NCBI GenBank assembly: GCA_025435355.1
Contig: JANJFQ010000006.1
Location: 1-40,046 of the forward strand
From: Candidatus Methanophagales archaeon
GTDB lineage: Archaea > Halobacteriota > Syntropharchaeia > Alkanophagales > Methanospirareceae
DNA length: 40,046 bases
Direction: 5' to 3'
Shown here: one piece after another, positions 1 through 8,782 of the stretch
Layout: every line of letters begins with the position of its first letter
Position numbering within the stretch: the stretch's first letter is position 1
Position numbers and translations under genes: made by a program
Notes under the pieces: generated by a model
Database searches by the model: none
What the model was told of the DNA's origin: nothing
Seen by the model: the letters and a program-made list of their open reading frames with translations, nothing else

Positions 1-2
1 AT

Positions 3-3000
3 GTTGACCCCTCATTCTTGATATATCCGGAGAGAGGTGTTGCTAAAAATTACATAGAGCTGCATACCGTTCATCAGAATGGAGGGCATTATCTGGTTAG
101 CTCTGATGTAGAAGTGCGTCTCAATCTCGAGAATTATGAAACATGGGTTATAGCCTCAAGCCAGGAGGAAGCCAATCAGATAGCTGCGGATAATCTACCC
201 CCAGGCTTTTATGAGTCTCCCGATAGCATAACCATTGGAGAAGTGGAAATAGTCCCTGAAGCAGGTGGTTCCGCGTCGTTAGGTGCTACCTCGACAACCC
301 CTCAGGTATATATAAGCAGACCGACAACGATTCGGGCAACTGCAGAACCACATCTTGATGTAACGGCTACATTCAGTAACGGAGATGGAGCAGTACACCT
401 TGCTGAGGTTCCCTCTGGTAGCGGTGTATATAGAGGCACATGGACACCCCGGAATCAAGGAGACACGCCCACTGGAACATGTGTTATCACCATCCGTGCT
501 AAGGGCTCTGGTGTTAAGGGCGAGAAAACTCAGACTGTCAAAATAAATGAGCCCACAAAATTAGAGGTGACGATTCTTAAGCCTGATGATGGTATCACTG
601 TTTCTGTTGGTGACGCTGTGATTGTTTCAGCATATGTAGCAGGAACTTATGACTATGTCCCTGCAGCTGTTTCCGCAAATGCAGCAAGAGCCGATGGCCA
701 GGGAGATGATTATGGCAACCCCGACAGTTCTCAAATACGTGTCAAGGCGCGTTTCAGCAATGGAGATGCTGATCTAACGTTATATGGAGAGGGTAATATC
801 TTTACCGGTCTATGGACTCCCAAGAATTCCGGAGATTGTACTATAACTGTCAAAGCTGAAGAGAACAAAGGTAAGCTTGGATCCGATACCATTAGCGTGA
901 GGGTGGAAGAGGAGCTTAATTTAAAAATAATATATCCCAGGGAAAGCTTTGAGGTTTTGCAGTACGTTCAGTCTAAGGTTCCTAAGTATGAGATTCGCGT
1001 AAAAGTAACAGATGGAGAAGGTAAAGGTGTTAAGGGTGCTCAGGTATCGGCAGAAATCACCCCCCCAAACGATTGCCCCACGTTTTACCCAGGGGAAGGA
1101 GATGGTGAATATTTGGCCGACTGGTACCCCCGTATTATAGGTAAATATCCGTATACGTGTAAGATCGAAGTTACTGCTGAAAAGACCCAAGATTCAGATA
1201 AATCCACTGTTACTGAATCAGTGACAGGAACGGTGGACCCTGAAATTGAGATTACAGATATAGGGGCAGAAGGTGTTTATCACTGGACGGGCGAACGATA
1301 TAAAAAATTACCTTCAGGCTACGGATTACGGCATAATACATACGACCCCCTATGGGATGACTACCCAATAAATCCCAGCGACAATGATTGGGTCTTCTTT
1401 ACCTACACGTTGAATAAAGATGTTGACAAAGTAACCATTACTGAATATAGGGATGATTGGCCATTTGATGAACCAATAGGCAAGCCGTACACTTACGATG
1501 CCGAAAGTTTTACATCCAAAGGCAAACATATCCACCTCGTAAACGTGAAAGATTTTGATCAAGATGAGTATTACATCGAAGTTAAGGCACGCAAAAAATA
1601 TGAGCATCAGAAATATGAAGACAAGGGTAGCGAAGATTGTGCTTCGAATAGTCTTTTTATTAGGCGAGAATCATTTGCCCAGATATATATCGAAGATGTA
1701 AAAGATGGAGGGACGGGCGTCATCTCCGAACGCGAATTGCTAGCGAAGTGGCAGAACACACAGGAGTGGAGGAATATAGGCTTGCTCACAGCTAACACAA
1801 TAGTCGCGTTATGTTCACCTCCGCTCATATGGGTCACGGTAGGGTATGCCACCGCCTATCTAAACTACGATGACCCCGATCGCCTGGGATGTATCAAGGA
1901 GACTTGGAAGAACGGCAAACACCGCGTACTGGATAGAGCTGAGGTAGTGCGCTTTACGGGCAGAGTGTACGAGTGGGATAGAGGTAAGTATCGCTCTGGA
2001 TACCCAGAATATGATCGCTGCTGGCTGAATGGTGAATTCATATATGGTAATCTGTACCGGGCGTTTTATGATACGGATGGGAAGCCGATATATGATGAAT
2101 TCCTCTTCTTTGATCATTCACCACACGATTTCCTGGCAAAGAAAGCGGACAACAAGTGGGACGCGGCGTTTTATAATCGTCAAGAATGGAACCCACGTGT
2201 CCCTTGGACACCCTTCAAGTTTCAGAAAGCGACGTTTCTGCATCTAGACGATTTCTGGGGGTGGAGCGTCCCCGGAAAAAGGTTTCCTCCTGAAAACCGC
2301 CGAGTCTATTCAAGGATATATTTCAAGAGATATTTTAGATGGGATGGTTCGCGTGATCTTTTTGAAAGTAAGATCGGAGACCCAAATCCTTTTCATGGCA
2401 GGGACACGAGCAATCCTTCTCTAAGCGAGAAGAACACCAAAGCTTTTGAATCCACCTCAGGTAGTGCTGCCTTTACTGACCTCTATGACGATCATGGCAC
2501 TGATACTGATGGTGACGGTCTATATAACTCTTTGACGCTTGAAGTAGGATTAAATGTAACCACCTCCGGGTATTACACAATACATGGGGCACTAACCGAC
2601 AGTAATGGTGAGCTGATAGGCATGGAAACAAAGGGAGCCGAGTCGACATCAGGGGTGCAGATGTTGGAGTTAGATTTCAATGGTAAGAGCATCCATCAAA
2701 ATGAGGTAAACGGCACATTTAGCTTAATGTATATTGCATTATATAATGAAAACGGAGATGAGATGGATTACAGATCTGATTTTGCTGATGGAATATATAC
2801 TACGGCAGCATATAACAATACAGAATTCCAAGAACCAACCATAAGCTTTACTGACAACTATTCTGAGGAAATAGTTGACACTGACGGTGACGGGTCATAC
2901 GACTATCTAACCATAAATGCAGAGGTAAACGTTAGCGAAACAGGAAATTACAGTATAGTTGGATGGCTGAGCTGTGAAGACCATAGGTCGGTTGTGCAAA

Positions 3001-6000
3001 GTGCAGACTCTTCTCAGTTAGAGAAGGGGCTACACGAAATTCAACTCAGCTTTGATGGAACGATTATTCGTCAGAAAAGAGTGGACGGACCATACAGTTT
3101 GAATATGGCTGCATATGATGAAAGCCTCCACATTCTAGGCCACAGATACGATGCCTATACCACTACAGCCTATCATGGCAGCAACTTCCAGAGAACCGCA
3201 GCTGAATTTAATAATGCTTACTCGGATCAAGGAACAGATACAAATACAGATGGATTATATGATTATCTGACAATAGATGTAGGAGTAAACGTCACAAAGG
3301 CAGGAAATTACACCTTATCAGGGCTGTTGGTGGACTCTGCCGGGATTTTCGTAGGGAGTGCAGACAGTGAAGCCTCTCTGGATGTAGGCACGCACACACT
3401 CCATCTAAACTTCGATGGACAGATCATTCGCCAGCGTGGCGTGGATGGGGCATTCAATTTGTCTGCGTGCTTGTACAACACAGACACGCTGACGAAAGTT
3501 GGCGAGATGTTCAATGGTTATACCACAGCGGCCTACAGCCACATGGATTTCCAGGCAGCTCTTGCCGAATTCAGTGGTACCTACTCCGATTACGGGGTCG
3601 ATACAAATGGAGACGGCCTTTTCGATTGCCTAACGCTGGAAGTGGGAATTGATGTCATGGCGGCGGGAGATTATGGCGTAAGCGGGTTGTTGTATGATCA
3701 AAATGGGGCCTATGTTGGCTCAGCAAGTAATTATCTTAGTTTAGACAATGGCACACAAACAGGTCAACTTGATTTCGATGGTCAAACAATTCGTGAACAC
3801 GACCTCAACGGGCCATATAACCTGACAGGTCTTACATTGTATGATAAAGCCGGCAGACAAATTGATTACCAGGATATCGCATACACGACCTCAGCATACA
3901 GCTATACTGACTTCAAAACCCCGTTCGTGGAGTTCAATGATGTTTACTCTGATTACGGAACAGACACAGATGGCGATGGAAAGTACAATTATCTGGTGGT
4001 TGAGGTGGGGGTTACTGTCGCAACCCCAGGAAATTATGCTATTAGCGGGACACTGAATGATTATAACGGAAATCATACAGTCTGGACTGCCAACCACAGT
4101 TTCTTGGATGCAGGTACCCAAGCAGTACAGCTAAACTTTGACGGGCAAACTATTCGTCAGCATGGCGTAGATGGACCTTACAATCTAACCTATCTGGAGA
4201 TATACAATGCGGATGTCAGGGACATCGACCGCCGAGATGGTGTGTACACCACTTCAGCATACAGTTATACCGACTTCGAAACACCATCAGCTCAATTCAA
4301 CGACATATTATCTGACCACGGAACAGACCTTGACGATGATGGACTTTATGACCACCTCACAGTAGATGTGGGTGTAACGGTTATAGAGGCAGGAAATTAC
4401 TCTTTAGAAGGACGATTAGCGGATAACAATGGAAATTTCATAGTGTCTGTCTATAATTATACTGCTGGCTTAGATACCGGAAGTCAAACGATACAACTTA
4501 ACTTTGATGGAATGGCGATTAGAAAGCATGGTATGGATAGCCCATATTATGTAAGAAATCTTAGACTATGTGATGAGAGTGGGACAACGATCGATTACCG
4601 GAGCGATGCATACATAACCTCAGCATACAACTTTACTCAATTCGAAGGCTACCCGGTAGACCTGACCCTCATTGAATCAGACATTACGTTCGATCCAGAA
4701 ACACCAACAGATGGTGAAACTGTGATCATAACAGCAACAATCCGCAATACAGGAACTGATAATGTTAGCTCTGTTGTTGTCCAGTTCTTCGATGGCGATC
4801 CCGATACCGGTGGAGTTCAGATTGGAACAGACCAGACAATCACAGAGATTGCTCATGTAAGCACTGGAACCGCACAGGTGAATTGGACTGCAATCGCGGG
4901 GACGCATGATATTTTTGTGCGAGTAGACCCATACGATTCAATAGAAGAAGCCAGAGAGGATAACAATCAGGCTTATAAACAGATAACCGTAAGTGGCGTA
5001 AAAACAATTTACGTTGATGATGAGTTCACCGATGATCCTGTAAATCATAGATGGAATACGATACAAGAGGGGGTAAATGATGCAAATGATGGAGATACCG
5101 TTTTGGTTTATAATGGCACATATACTGAAAATGTAATTTTGAATAAGACGTTAACACTAACAAGCGTTGAGATGCCCACGATAGATACTCACGGTTCTGG
5201 AAATGCAATCACTATAACGGCAGACAACTGTACCGTCAGAGGATTCAGTTGTGTCAATGCACATCAATCGTCTTATGTTGGAATACGTGTGGAATCCAAT
5301 AATAACGCTATTGAAGGCAACAGCTACAAGAACAACAGTGCAGGCATCTACGTGTTGGGTTCCTCGAATGTGATTCGTAATAATATCGTAAAATATAACC
5401 CTTACTATGGTATTATACTCCGTGCATCAGACGACAACATAATAACAAACAATACTGCTAAGAACAATGGAGGCTATGGCATCTACTTAACCTCGTCAAA
5501 CACCAACAGGATAACCGATAATGATGCTTCAAACAATGACTATCATGGGATATTTTTAAATTCATCAAACACTAATGAGATTCGTAATAACCGTGCAACC
5601 ACTAACCATTACCAGGGTATTAGACTTCAGACATCAGATGACAACATAATAACAAACAATACTGCTAAGAGCAATGGAGACAATGGCATCTACTTAACCT
5701 CGTCAAACACCAACAGGATAACCGATAATGATGCCTCAAACAATAACCATCATGGGATATCTTTAAATTCATCAAACACTAATGAGATTCTTAATAACAA
5801 TGCAACCTCTAACCATTACCAGGGTATTGGACTTTGGAGTTCAAACGGTAACATAATAGCGAATAATACTGCTAAGAATAATGGAGAGCGTGGAATCTAC
5901 CTCAGGGATTCAATGAACAACAAAATATACCTGAATAATTTTATGGATAATAATAATAATAATGTCTATTCCGCGGAATCAATCAACATCTGGAACTCCA

Positions 6001-6176
6001 CATCAAAAATGACTTACACCTTTAAAGGCAGTACATACACAAACTATTTAGGCAACTACTGGGCTGATTATACTGGAAGCGATGGAGATAATGATGGAAT
6101 AGGAGATACACCTTACAACATAAATTCAGACAGGGACAATTATCCACTAATAGAGCCTCGGGAAAATTACTTGTAG
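3..6176 (+). CDS. Giant secreted/surface protein (5' partial): Ig-like, six Ca-type repeats, CARDB, NosD beta-helix
   Basis: The frame is open to the window edge, so the N-terminus and any signal peptide lie outside; the TTG at 18 is unlikely to be the real start. Along the visible ~2057 residues I see Ig/bacterial surface-type segments (to ~residue 420), an aromatic-rich region of unknown fold (~430-800), six repeats of ~121 residues (nt ~2461-4650) each holding a Dx[DN]xDG acidic loop, a CARDB-like domain (nt ~4657-5000), and a right-handed beta-helix of NosD type (nt ~5001-6100) ending in a GNYWADYTGSDGD-like motif common in archaeal surface NosD proteins. No C-terminal membrane anchor or PGF-CTERM signal is visible. 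The role is inferred to be cell-envelope or extracellular adhesion or polysaccharide binding; no enzymatic function is claimed. Confidence 0.85.
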   Translation, partial: VDPSFLIYPERGVAKNYIELHTVHQNGGHYLVSSDVEVRLNLENYETWVIASSQEEANQIAADNLPPGFYESPDSITIGEVEIVPEAGGSASLGATSTTPQVYISRPTTIRATAEPHLDVTATFSNGDGAVHLAEVPSGSGVYRGTWTPRNQGDTPTGTCVITIRAKGSGVKGEKTQTVKINEPTKLEVTILKPDDGITVSVGDAVIVSAYVAGTYDYVPAAVSANAARADGQGDDYGNPDSSQIRVKARFSNGDADLTLYGEGNIFTGLWTPKNSGDCTITVKAEENKGKLGSDTISVRVEEELNLKIIYPRESFEVLQYVQSKVPKYEIRVKVTDGEGKGVKGAQVSAEITPPNDCPTFYPGEGDGEYLADWYPRIIGKYPYTCKIEVTAEKTQDSDKSTVTESVTGTVDPEIEITDIGAEGVYHWTGERYKKLPSGYGLRHNTYDPLWDDYPINPSDNDWVFFTYTLNKDVDKVTITEYRDDWPFDEPIGKPYTYDAESFTSKGKHIHLVNVKDFDQDEYYIEVKARKKYEHQKYEDKGSEDCASNSLFIRRESFAQIYIEDVKDGGTGVISERELLAKWQNTQEWRNIGLLTANTIVALCSPPLIWVTVGYATAYLNYDDPDRLGCIKETWKNGKHRVLDRAEVVRFTGRVYEWDRGKYRSGYPEYDRCWLNGEFIYGNLYRAFYDTDGKPIYDEFLFFDHSPHDFLAKKADNKWDAAFYNRQEWNPRVPWTPFKFQKATFLHLDDFWGWSVPGKRFPPENRRVYSRIYFKRYFRWDGSRDLFESKIGDPNPFHGRDTSNPSLSEKNTKAFESTSGSAAFTDLYDDHGTDTDGDGLYNSLTLEVGLNVTTSGYYTIHGALTDSNGELIGMETKGAESTSGVQMLELDFNGKSIHQNEVNGTFSLMYIALYNENGDEMDYRSDFADGIYTTAAYNNTEFQEPTISFTDNYSEEIVDTDGDGSYDYLTINAEVNVSETGNYSIVGWLSCEDHRSVVQSADSSQLEKGLHEIQLSFDGTIIRQKRVDGPYSLNMAAYDESLHILGHRYDAYTTTAYHGSNFQRTAAEFNNAYSDQGTDTNTDGLYDYLTIDVGVNVTKAGNYTLSGLLVDSAGIFVGSADSEASLDVGTHTLHLNFDGQIIRQRGVDGAFNLSACLYNTDTLTKVGEMFNGYTTAAYSHMDFQAALAEFSGTYSDYGVDTNGDGLFDCLTLEVGIDVMAAGDYGVSGLLYDQNGAYVGSASNYLSLDNGTQTGQLDFDGQTIREHDLNGPYNLTGLTLYDKAGRQIDYQDIAYTTSAYSYTDFKTPFVEFNDVYSDYGTDTDGDGKYNYLVVEVGVTVATPGNYAISGTLNDYNGNHTVWTANHSFLDAGTQAVQLNFDGQTIRQHGVDGPYNLTYLEIYNADVRDIDRRDGVYTTSAYSYTDFETPSAQFNDILSDHGTDLDDDGLYDHLTVDVGVTVIEAGNYSLEGRLADNNGNFIVSVYNYTAGLDTGSQTIQLNFDGMAIRKHGMDSPYYVRNLRLCDESGTTIDYRSDAYITSAYNFTQFEGYPVDLTLIESDITFDPETPTDGETVIITATIRNTGTDNVSSVVVQFFDGDPDTGGVQIGTDQTITEIAHVSTGTAQVNWTAIAGTHDIFVRVDPYDSIEEAREDNNQAYKQITVSGVKTIYVDDEFTDDPVNHRWNTIQEGVNDANDGDTVLVYNGTYTENVILNKTLTLTSVEMPTIDTHGSGNAITITADNCTVRGFSCVNAHQSSYVGIRVESNNNAIEGNSYKNNSAGIYVLGSSNVIRNNIVKYNPYYGIILRASDDNIITNNTAKNNGGYGIYLTSSNTNRITDNDASNNDYHGIFLNSSNTNEIRNNRATTNHYQGIRLQTSDDNIITNNTAKSNGDNGIYLTSSNTNRITDNDASNNNHHGISLNSSNTNEILNNNATSNHYQGIGLWSSNGNIIANNTAKNNGERGIYLRDSMNNKIYLNNFMDNNNNNVYSAESINIWNSTSKMTYTFKGSTYTNYLGNYWADYTGSDGDNDGIGDTPYNINSDRDNYPLIEPRENYL
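2461..4650 (+). repeat. Six tandem ~363-nt in-frame repeats in the surface protein
   Basis: Acidic loops of the DTDGDG type recur near nt 2502, 2878, 3236, 3600, 3963 and 4324, giving a period of 358-376 nt. Each unit also repeats a GNYxxxG strand, an LNFDGQxIRxxGVDGPYxL motif and a YTTxAYSYTDF end motif. The later units are more alike than the first two, so expansion probably went from the middle or 3' side. The acidic loops suggest calcium binding by analogy with dockerin/thrombospondin type-3 loops. Confidence 0.85.
5427..5880 (+). repeat. ~207-nt direct repeats in the NosD beta-helix region
   Basis: Nearly identical blocks starting near 5427, 5634 and 5841 all contain ACAATACTGCTAAGA followed by AATGGA. 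The period is 69 codons, that is three ~23-residue beta-helix rungs. High nucleotide identity between the first two copies suggests recent rung duplication. Confidence 0.8.
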
Positions 6177-6241
6177 TTTCCACAGACATGTTGTCGCAAT
6201 ACATGTGAATCATGCCCACCTATGAAAGAAAAAAACAGGTT

Positions 6242-6700
6242 TTACTGTTTTCCAATTTCCGGTTCTATCTCTTTGATTCTCTTCAATACATTGTGCCAGA
6301 AAGAAACTATAATGACTTTACTGCTCAACCCTTCTTCCGTTACAATCTTTAATATCCCCTCCAAGGTATCCGGTTCCTTTATCTCAATTGCAATCCTTTG
6401 CTTTCCTTTCTTAAATAATTCTATGGCTTCCTCCAGGGATGGAATCTTTTCGCCTTTTCCAGCATCTAAGTTCCTTATCTCCTCAAAAGTAAGCTGCCTG
6501 ACGTAACCGTTACCATTTGTTGTTCTATCCACATTATCATCATGTATGACCACCAATTTCTTATCCCTGCACATCCTTACATCCAGTTCGATAACATCCA
6601 AACCTAAATCCATTGCTCTCTTAAAAGCCCTAATCGTGTTCTCAGGCTCTATGCCCGCACAGCCCCTGTGACCCAAGACTTTTACCATATCTTTTACCAT
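6242..6700 (-). CDS. Glycerophosphodiester phosphodiesterase, C-terminally truncated
   Basis: The 152-residue product begins with the GDPD signature: HRG near residue 11, then PENT, IELDV and VIHDD, which carry the two catalytic histidines and the metal-binding acidic residues, and IEIKEP further on. The family hydrolyses glycerophosphodiesters to sn-glycerol 3-phosphate and an alcohol. Typical members are 220-250 residues; this one stops just after an EPEIG motif, so the last barrel strands and helices are missing. No clear continuation appears in the other frames before the convergent surface-protein gene ends at 6176. It may be a short active form or a 3'-truncated pseudogene. Confidence 0.8.
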   Translation of the reverse strand: MVKDMVKVLGHRGCAGIEPENTIRAFKRAMDLGLDVIELDVRMCRDKKLVVIHDDNVDRTTNGNGYVRQLTFEEIRNLDAGKGEKIPSLEEAIELFKKGKQRIAIEIKEPDTLEGILKIVTEEGLSSKVIIVSFWHNVLKRIKEIEPEIGKQ

Positions 6701-6740
6701 ATATATTATGGAAAGAGAAAACGCGAGAAAAATAAAATTG

Positions 6741-6760
6741 TGAATATGATATATAAAAGC
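6741..6760 (-). promoter_or_regulatory. TATA-like box upstream of the GDPD gene
   Basis: On the minus strand the sequence GCTTTTATATATCATATTCA lies ~45 nt ahead of the start codon at 6700. It fits an archaeal TATA box with a start site about 25 nt downstream. No experimental support. Confidence 0.35.
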
Positions 6761-6793
6761 TTTCTGTTTTTTTTCGACATTTCATTTCTAATT

Positions 6794-7651
6794 TCACCGT
6801 TTCAGCGCTTCTGCAACCATTTTCGCTACACTTACCTTGCTGAACTCCGATTCAATCGTATCAGTTGCAATTAGTTCTTTAACGCCGGCATTGAGCATTC
6901 GCGAGATTGCATTTTGCGCAAAAACGCCATGTACGCATGCGACATAAATATCGTTCGTTCTTTGTGCTTTTAACAGAGAAGCTGCTTCTGATATTGTCCC
7001 GCCTGTGGAAATTATATCGTCCACGATAACGACCTCTTTACCTTCTACGTTTAACTCCTTTGGTTTTATTTCCACTTCCTCACCACTTATCCGCTTCTTC
7101 GCAAGCACATCGTAATCAAAGCCATAGGGAGCTGCAACTGCTTTTGCTAACCCCATTGCCCCTTCATCAGGTCCTATTATCACCGGATGCGCTATTTCCT
7201 TTTTCGTTACATAATCACCGATTAAAGGAGAAGCATCCAGCTCCGTAGTATCTACATCAAAATACTTCAATACGGCTTTGTTGTGCACGTTAACCACGTA
7301 AATTGTATCAAGATCAGCAACGCTTAGACACCTTGCAATTGCCCTTATGGATATAGCTTCGCCTAGTTTAAACTTTTTATCCTGTCTCGCATAGCCCAGA
7401 TAAGGGATAACAACTTTTGTTTTACCTGCTTCTTCCACGGCATCTATTAACTGCAATAAGCATATCAAGTCGGAATCTGTTCTGATGCTCTGCACGATGG
7501 TTACTTCTTCGTCTTTTATATCGTCTACTATTCTCGTATATAATTCGCCGTCCGGAAACTTTTTAAACGTGCATACCGAAACTTTACAGCCCAACTCCGC
7601 TGCAATTCTCGTTGCCAAAACCTGCGTGGAAATTCCCGGTATTATTTTCAT
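6794..7651 (-). CDS. prs: Ribose-phosphate pyrophosphokinase (PRPP synthetase)
   Basis: The 285-residue protein converts ribose 5-phosphate and ATP to PRPP for nucleotide, histidine and tryptophan synthesis. It shows the family motifs: a KKFPDGE-like N-terminal segment, PYLGYARQDKKF near residue 95, and the PRPP-binding loop VIVDDIISTGGT near residue 210. The length fits the shorter archaeal form. The gene lies 20 bp downstream of the MetE-like gene on the same strand and is probably cotranscribed with it. Confidence 0.95.
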   Translation of the reverse strand: MKIIPGISTQVLATRIAAELGCKVSVCTFKKFPDGELYTRIVDDIKDEEVTIVQSIRTDSDLICLLQLIDAVEEAGKTKVVIPYLGYARQDKKFKLGEAISIRAIARCLSVADLDTIYVVNVHNKAVLKYFDVDTTELDASPLIGDYVTKKEIAHPVIIGPDEGAMGLAKAVAAPYGFDYDVLAKKRISGEEVEIKPKELNVEGKEVVIVDDIISTGGTISEAASLLKAQRTNDIYVACVHGVFAQNAISRMLNAGVKELIATDTIESEFSKVSVAKMVAEALKR

Positions 7652-7671
7652 TTATGAACCCCCCTGCTCTT

Positions 7672-8709
7672 TTATTGTTTTTCACCGCTATAAAAAGCCG
7701 CTATCCCCGCAGACGTGTTCTTCAAAACCAGATATGCCAGCTCCTGACTGGGAAAAGTACCCAATCCGCAGTCCGGTCCCGCATATCTTATCCTGTCACC
7801 AAAAATGGAATATGCTTTCTCCAGCCGCTTCTCTACTTTCTCTGGGCCGTCATACTCATTAACTACGGTCTCCAAAACGCCCTTATCCTTAAATGCGTTT
7901 GTATGGTGTATTTCGTCGTATTCCGCAGCCATGCTGAGTATATCAGTTCTTGAGACACCGATGCGGAGAAATTTGTCATATGTATCGAGTTGTTTTTTGT
8001 CTATTAGCGCTAAAAGAGAGGGATTAGCTGCCGATTCCAGCCCTATCACCTTTAGCCCTTCGACCTGACACACGGTCTCGTAAAAAATAGGAGAATGGAG
8101 GTGTATTTGTGTATCAACATTTTTTTTGTATGCATATTCAGAGGCGAGTTCAAGTGCCGTAATTATACCTTCCTCTTCTATACGTGGGTCTAAGCCCATG
8201 CTCGGCTCATCTATTGACACGCATTTCACTTCGTAATTCTTCGCTTCTTCTATCGCATGCTTTATAAACCTGCCTACGGATTTCGCAAGGTTTGATAACA
8301 CGTCGATATATACGGGAGGCGGAAATTGGTTATAAAACAGCTCTATCGGACCGGTAACGCATATCCGGAGGTTCAATTTTTCTCCGTTCTTTTCCATATA
8401 CTCCTCAGCCATTTCCTCTAAAGCATCCATTTCGACCACCTTAGCCTCTTCCTCTTTTATAAGTAGTGGCGCTTCTGTTCTCCCCCCGTTCAGGATTGGC
8501 TCGATAAATTGAGAAATCATGTTCTGAAATTGCGGATAATTCGGGACCTCAACGCCTGCGTTTATTTTCTGCCACATTGCTTCTCTTATTAGTTCGTAGA
8601 GTTTATTTTTGTAGGGTTCAACATTAGCAAAGGCTTCTTTTAGCCACTCTTTTGTCGTTCCTTCGGGCAAAGGATAACTTCCAATGTCGTCAAATATTGC
8701 TCTTTTCAT
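7672..8709 (-). CDS. MetE-like core methionine synthase (folate-independent archaeal type)
   Basis: A 345-residue single-domain member of the cobalamin-independent methionine synthase/UROD-type barrel superfamily, matching only the catalytic half of bacterial MetE. Visible motifs are DIGSYP at the N-terminus, VTGPIE, SIDEPSMG, an HLHS segment, LESAANPS, and GPDCGLGTF near the C-terminus. The Glu and the last Cys match zinc ligands of MetE. The second ligand position, usually Cys in an HxC motif, is His here (HLH). Archaeal core enzymes are thought to use a methylcorrinoid protein as methyl donor. The gene is probably in an operon with prs. Related UROD-fold methyltransferases are the main alternative. 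Confidence 0.8.
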   Translation of the reverse strand: MKRAIFDDIGSYPLPEGTTKEWLKEAFANVEPYKNKLYELIREAMWQKINAGVEVPNYPQFQNMISQFIEPILNGGRTEAPLLIKEEEAKVVEMDALEEMAEEYMEKNGEKLNLRICVTGPIELFYNQFPPPVYIDVLSNLAKSVGRFIKHAIEEAKNYEVKCVSIDEPSMGLDPRIEEEGIITALELASEYAYKKNVDTQIHLHSPIFYETVCQVEGLKVIGLESAANPSLLALIDKKQLDTYDKFLRIGVSRTDILSMAAEYDEIHHTNAFKDKGVLETVVNEYDGPEKVEKRLEKAYSIFGDRIRYAGPDCGLGTFPSQELAYLVLKNTSAGIAAFYSGEKQ

Positions 8710-8782
8710 TCTTCCTTCATATCCCTTTTTGTACTTATTTATGTGATTTTTTAAAATTTAGTCCTTATTTAAATATAGAGAC
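8710..8782. promoter_or_regulatory. Divergent promoter region between the MetE-like gene and the helicase
   Basis: A 73-bp AT-rich spacer separates two divergent starts. TTTAAATATAGAG immediately precedes the helicase ATG and a run TTTTTTAAAATTTAG lies ~25-35 nt before it, consistent with a leaderless transcript. On the minus strand a purine-rich GGATATGAAGGAAGA leads into the MetE-like ATG and is a plausible ribosome binding site. Confidence 0.45.

Noticed and set aside
5427-5880. Possible CRISPR-like array from regular repeats
   Set aside because: The repeats are in frame, encode beta-helix rungs and lack unique spacers.
7485-7953. Plus-strand frames opposite prs and the MetE-like gene
   Set aside because: They are shadows of well-supported genes and lack domains or ribosome binding sites.
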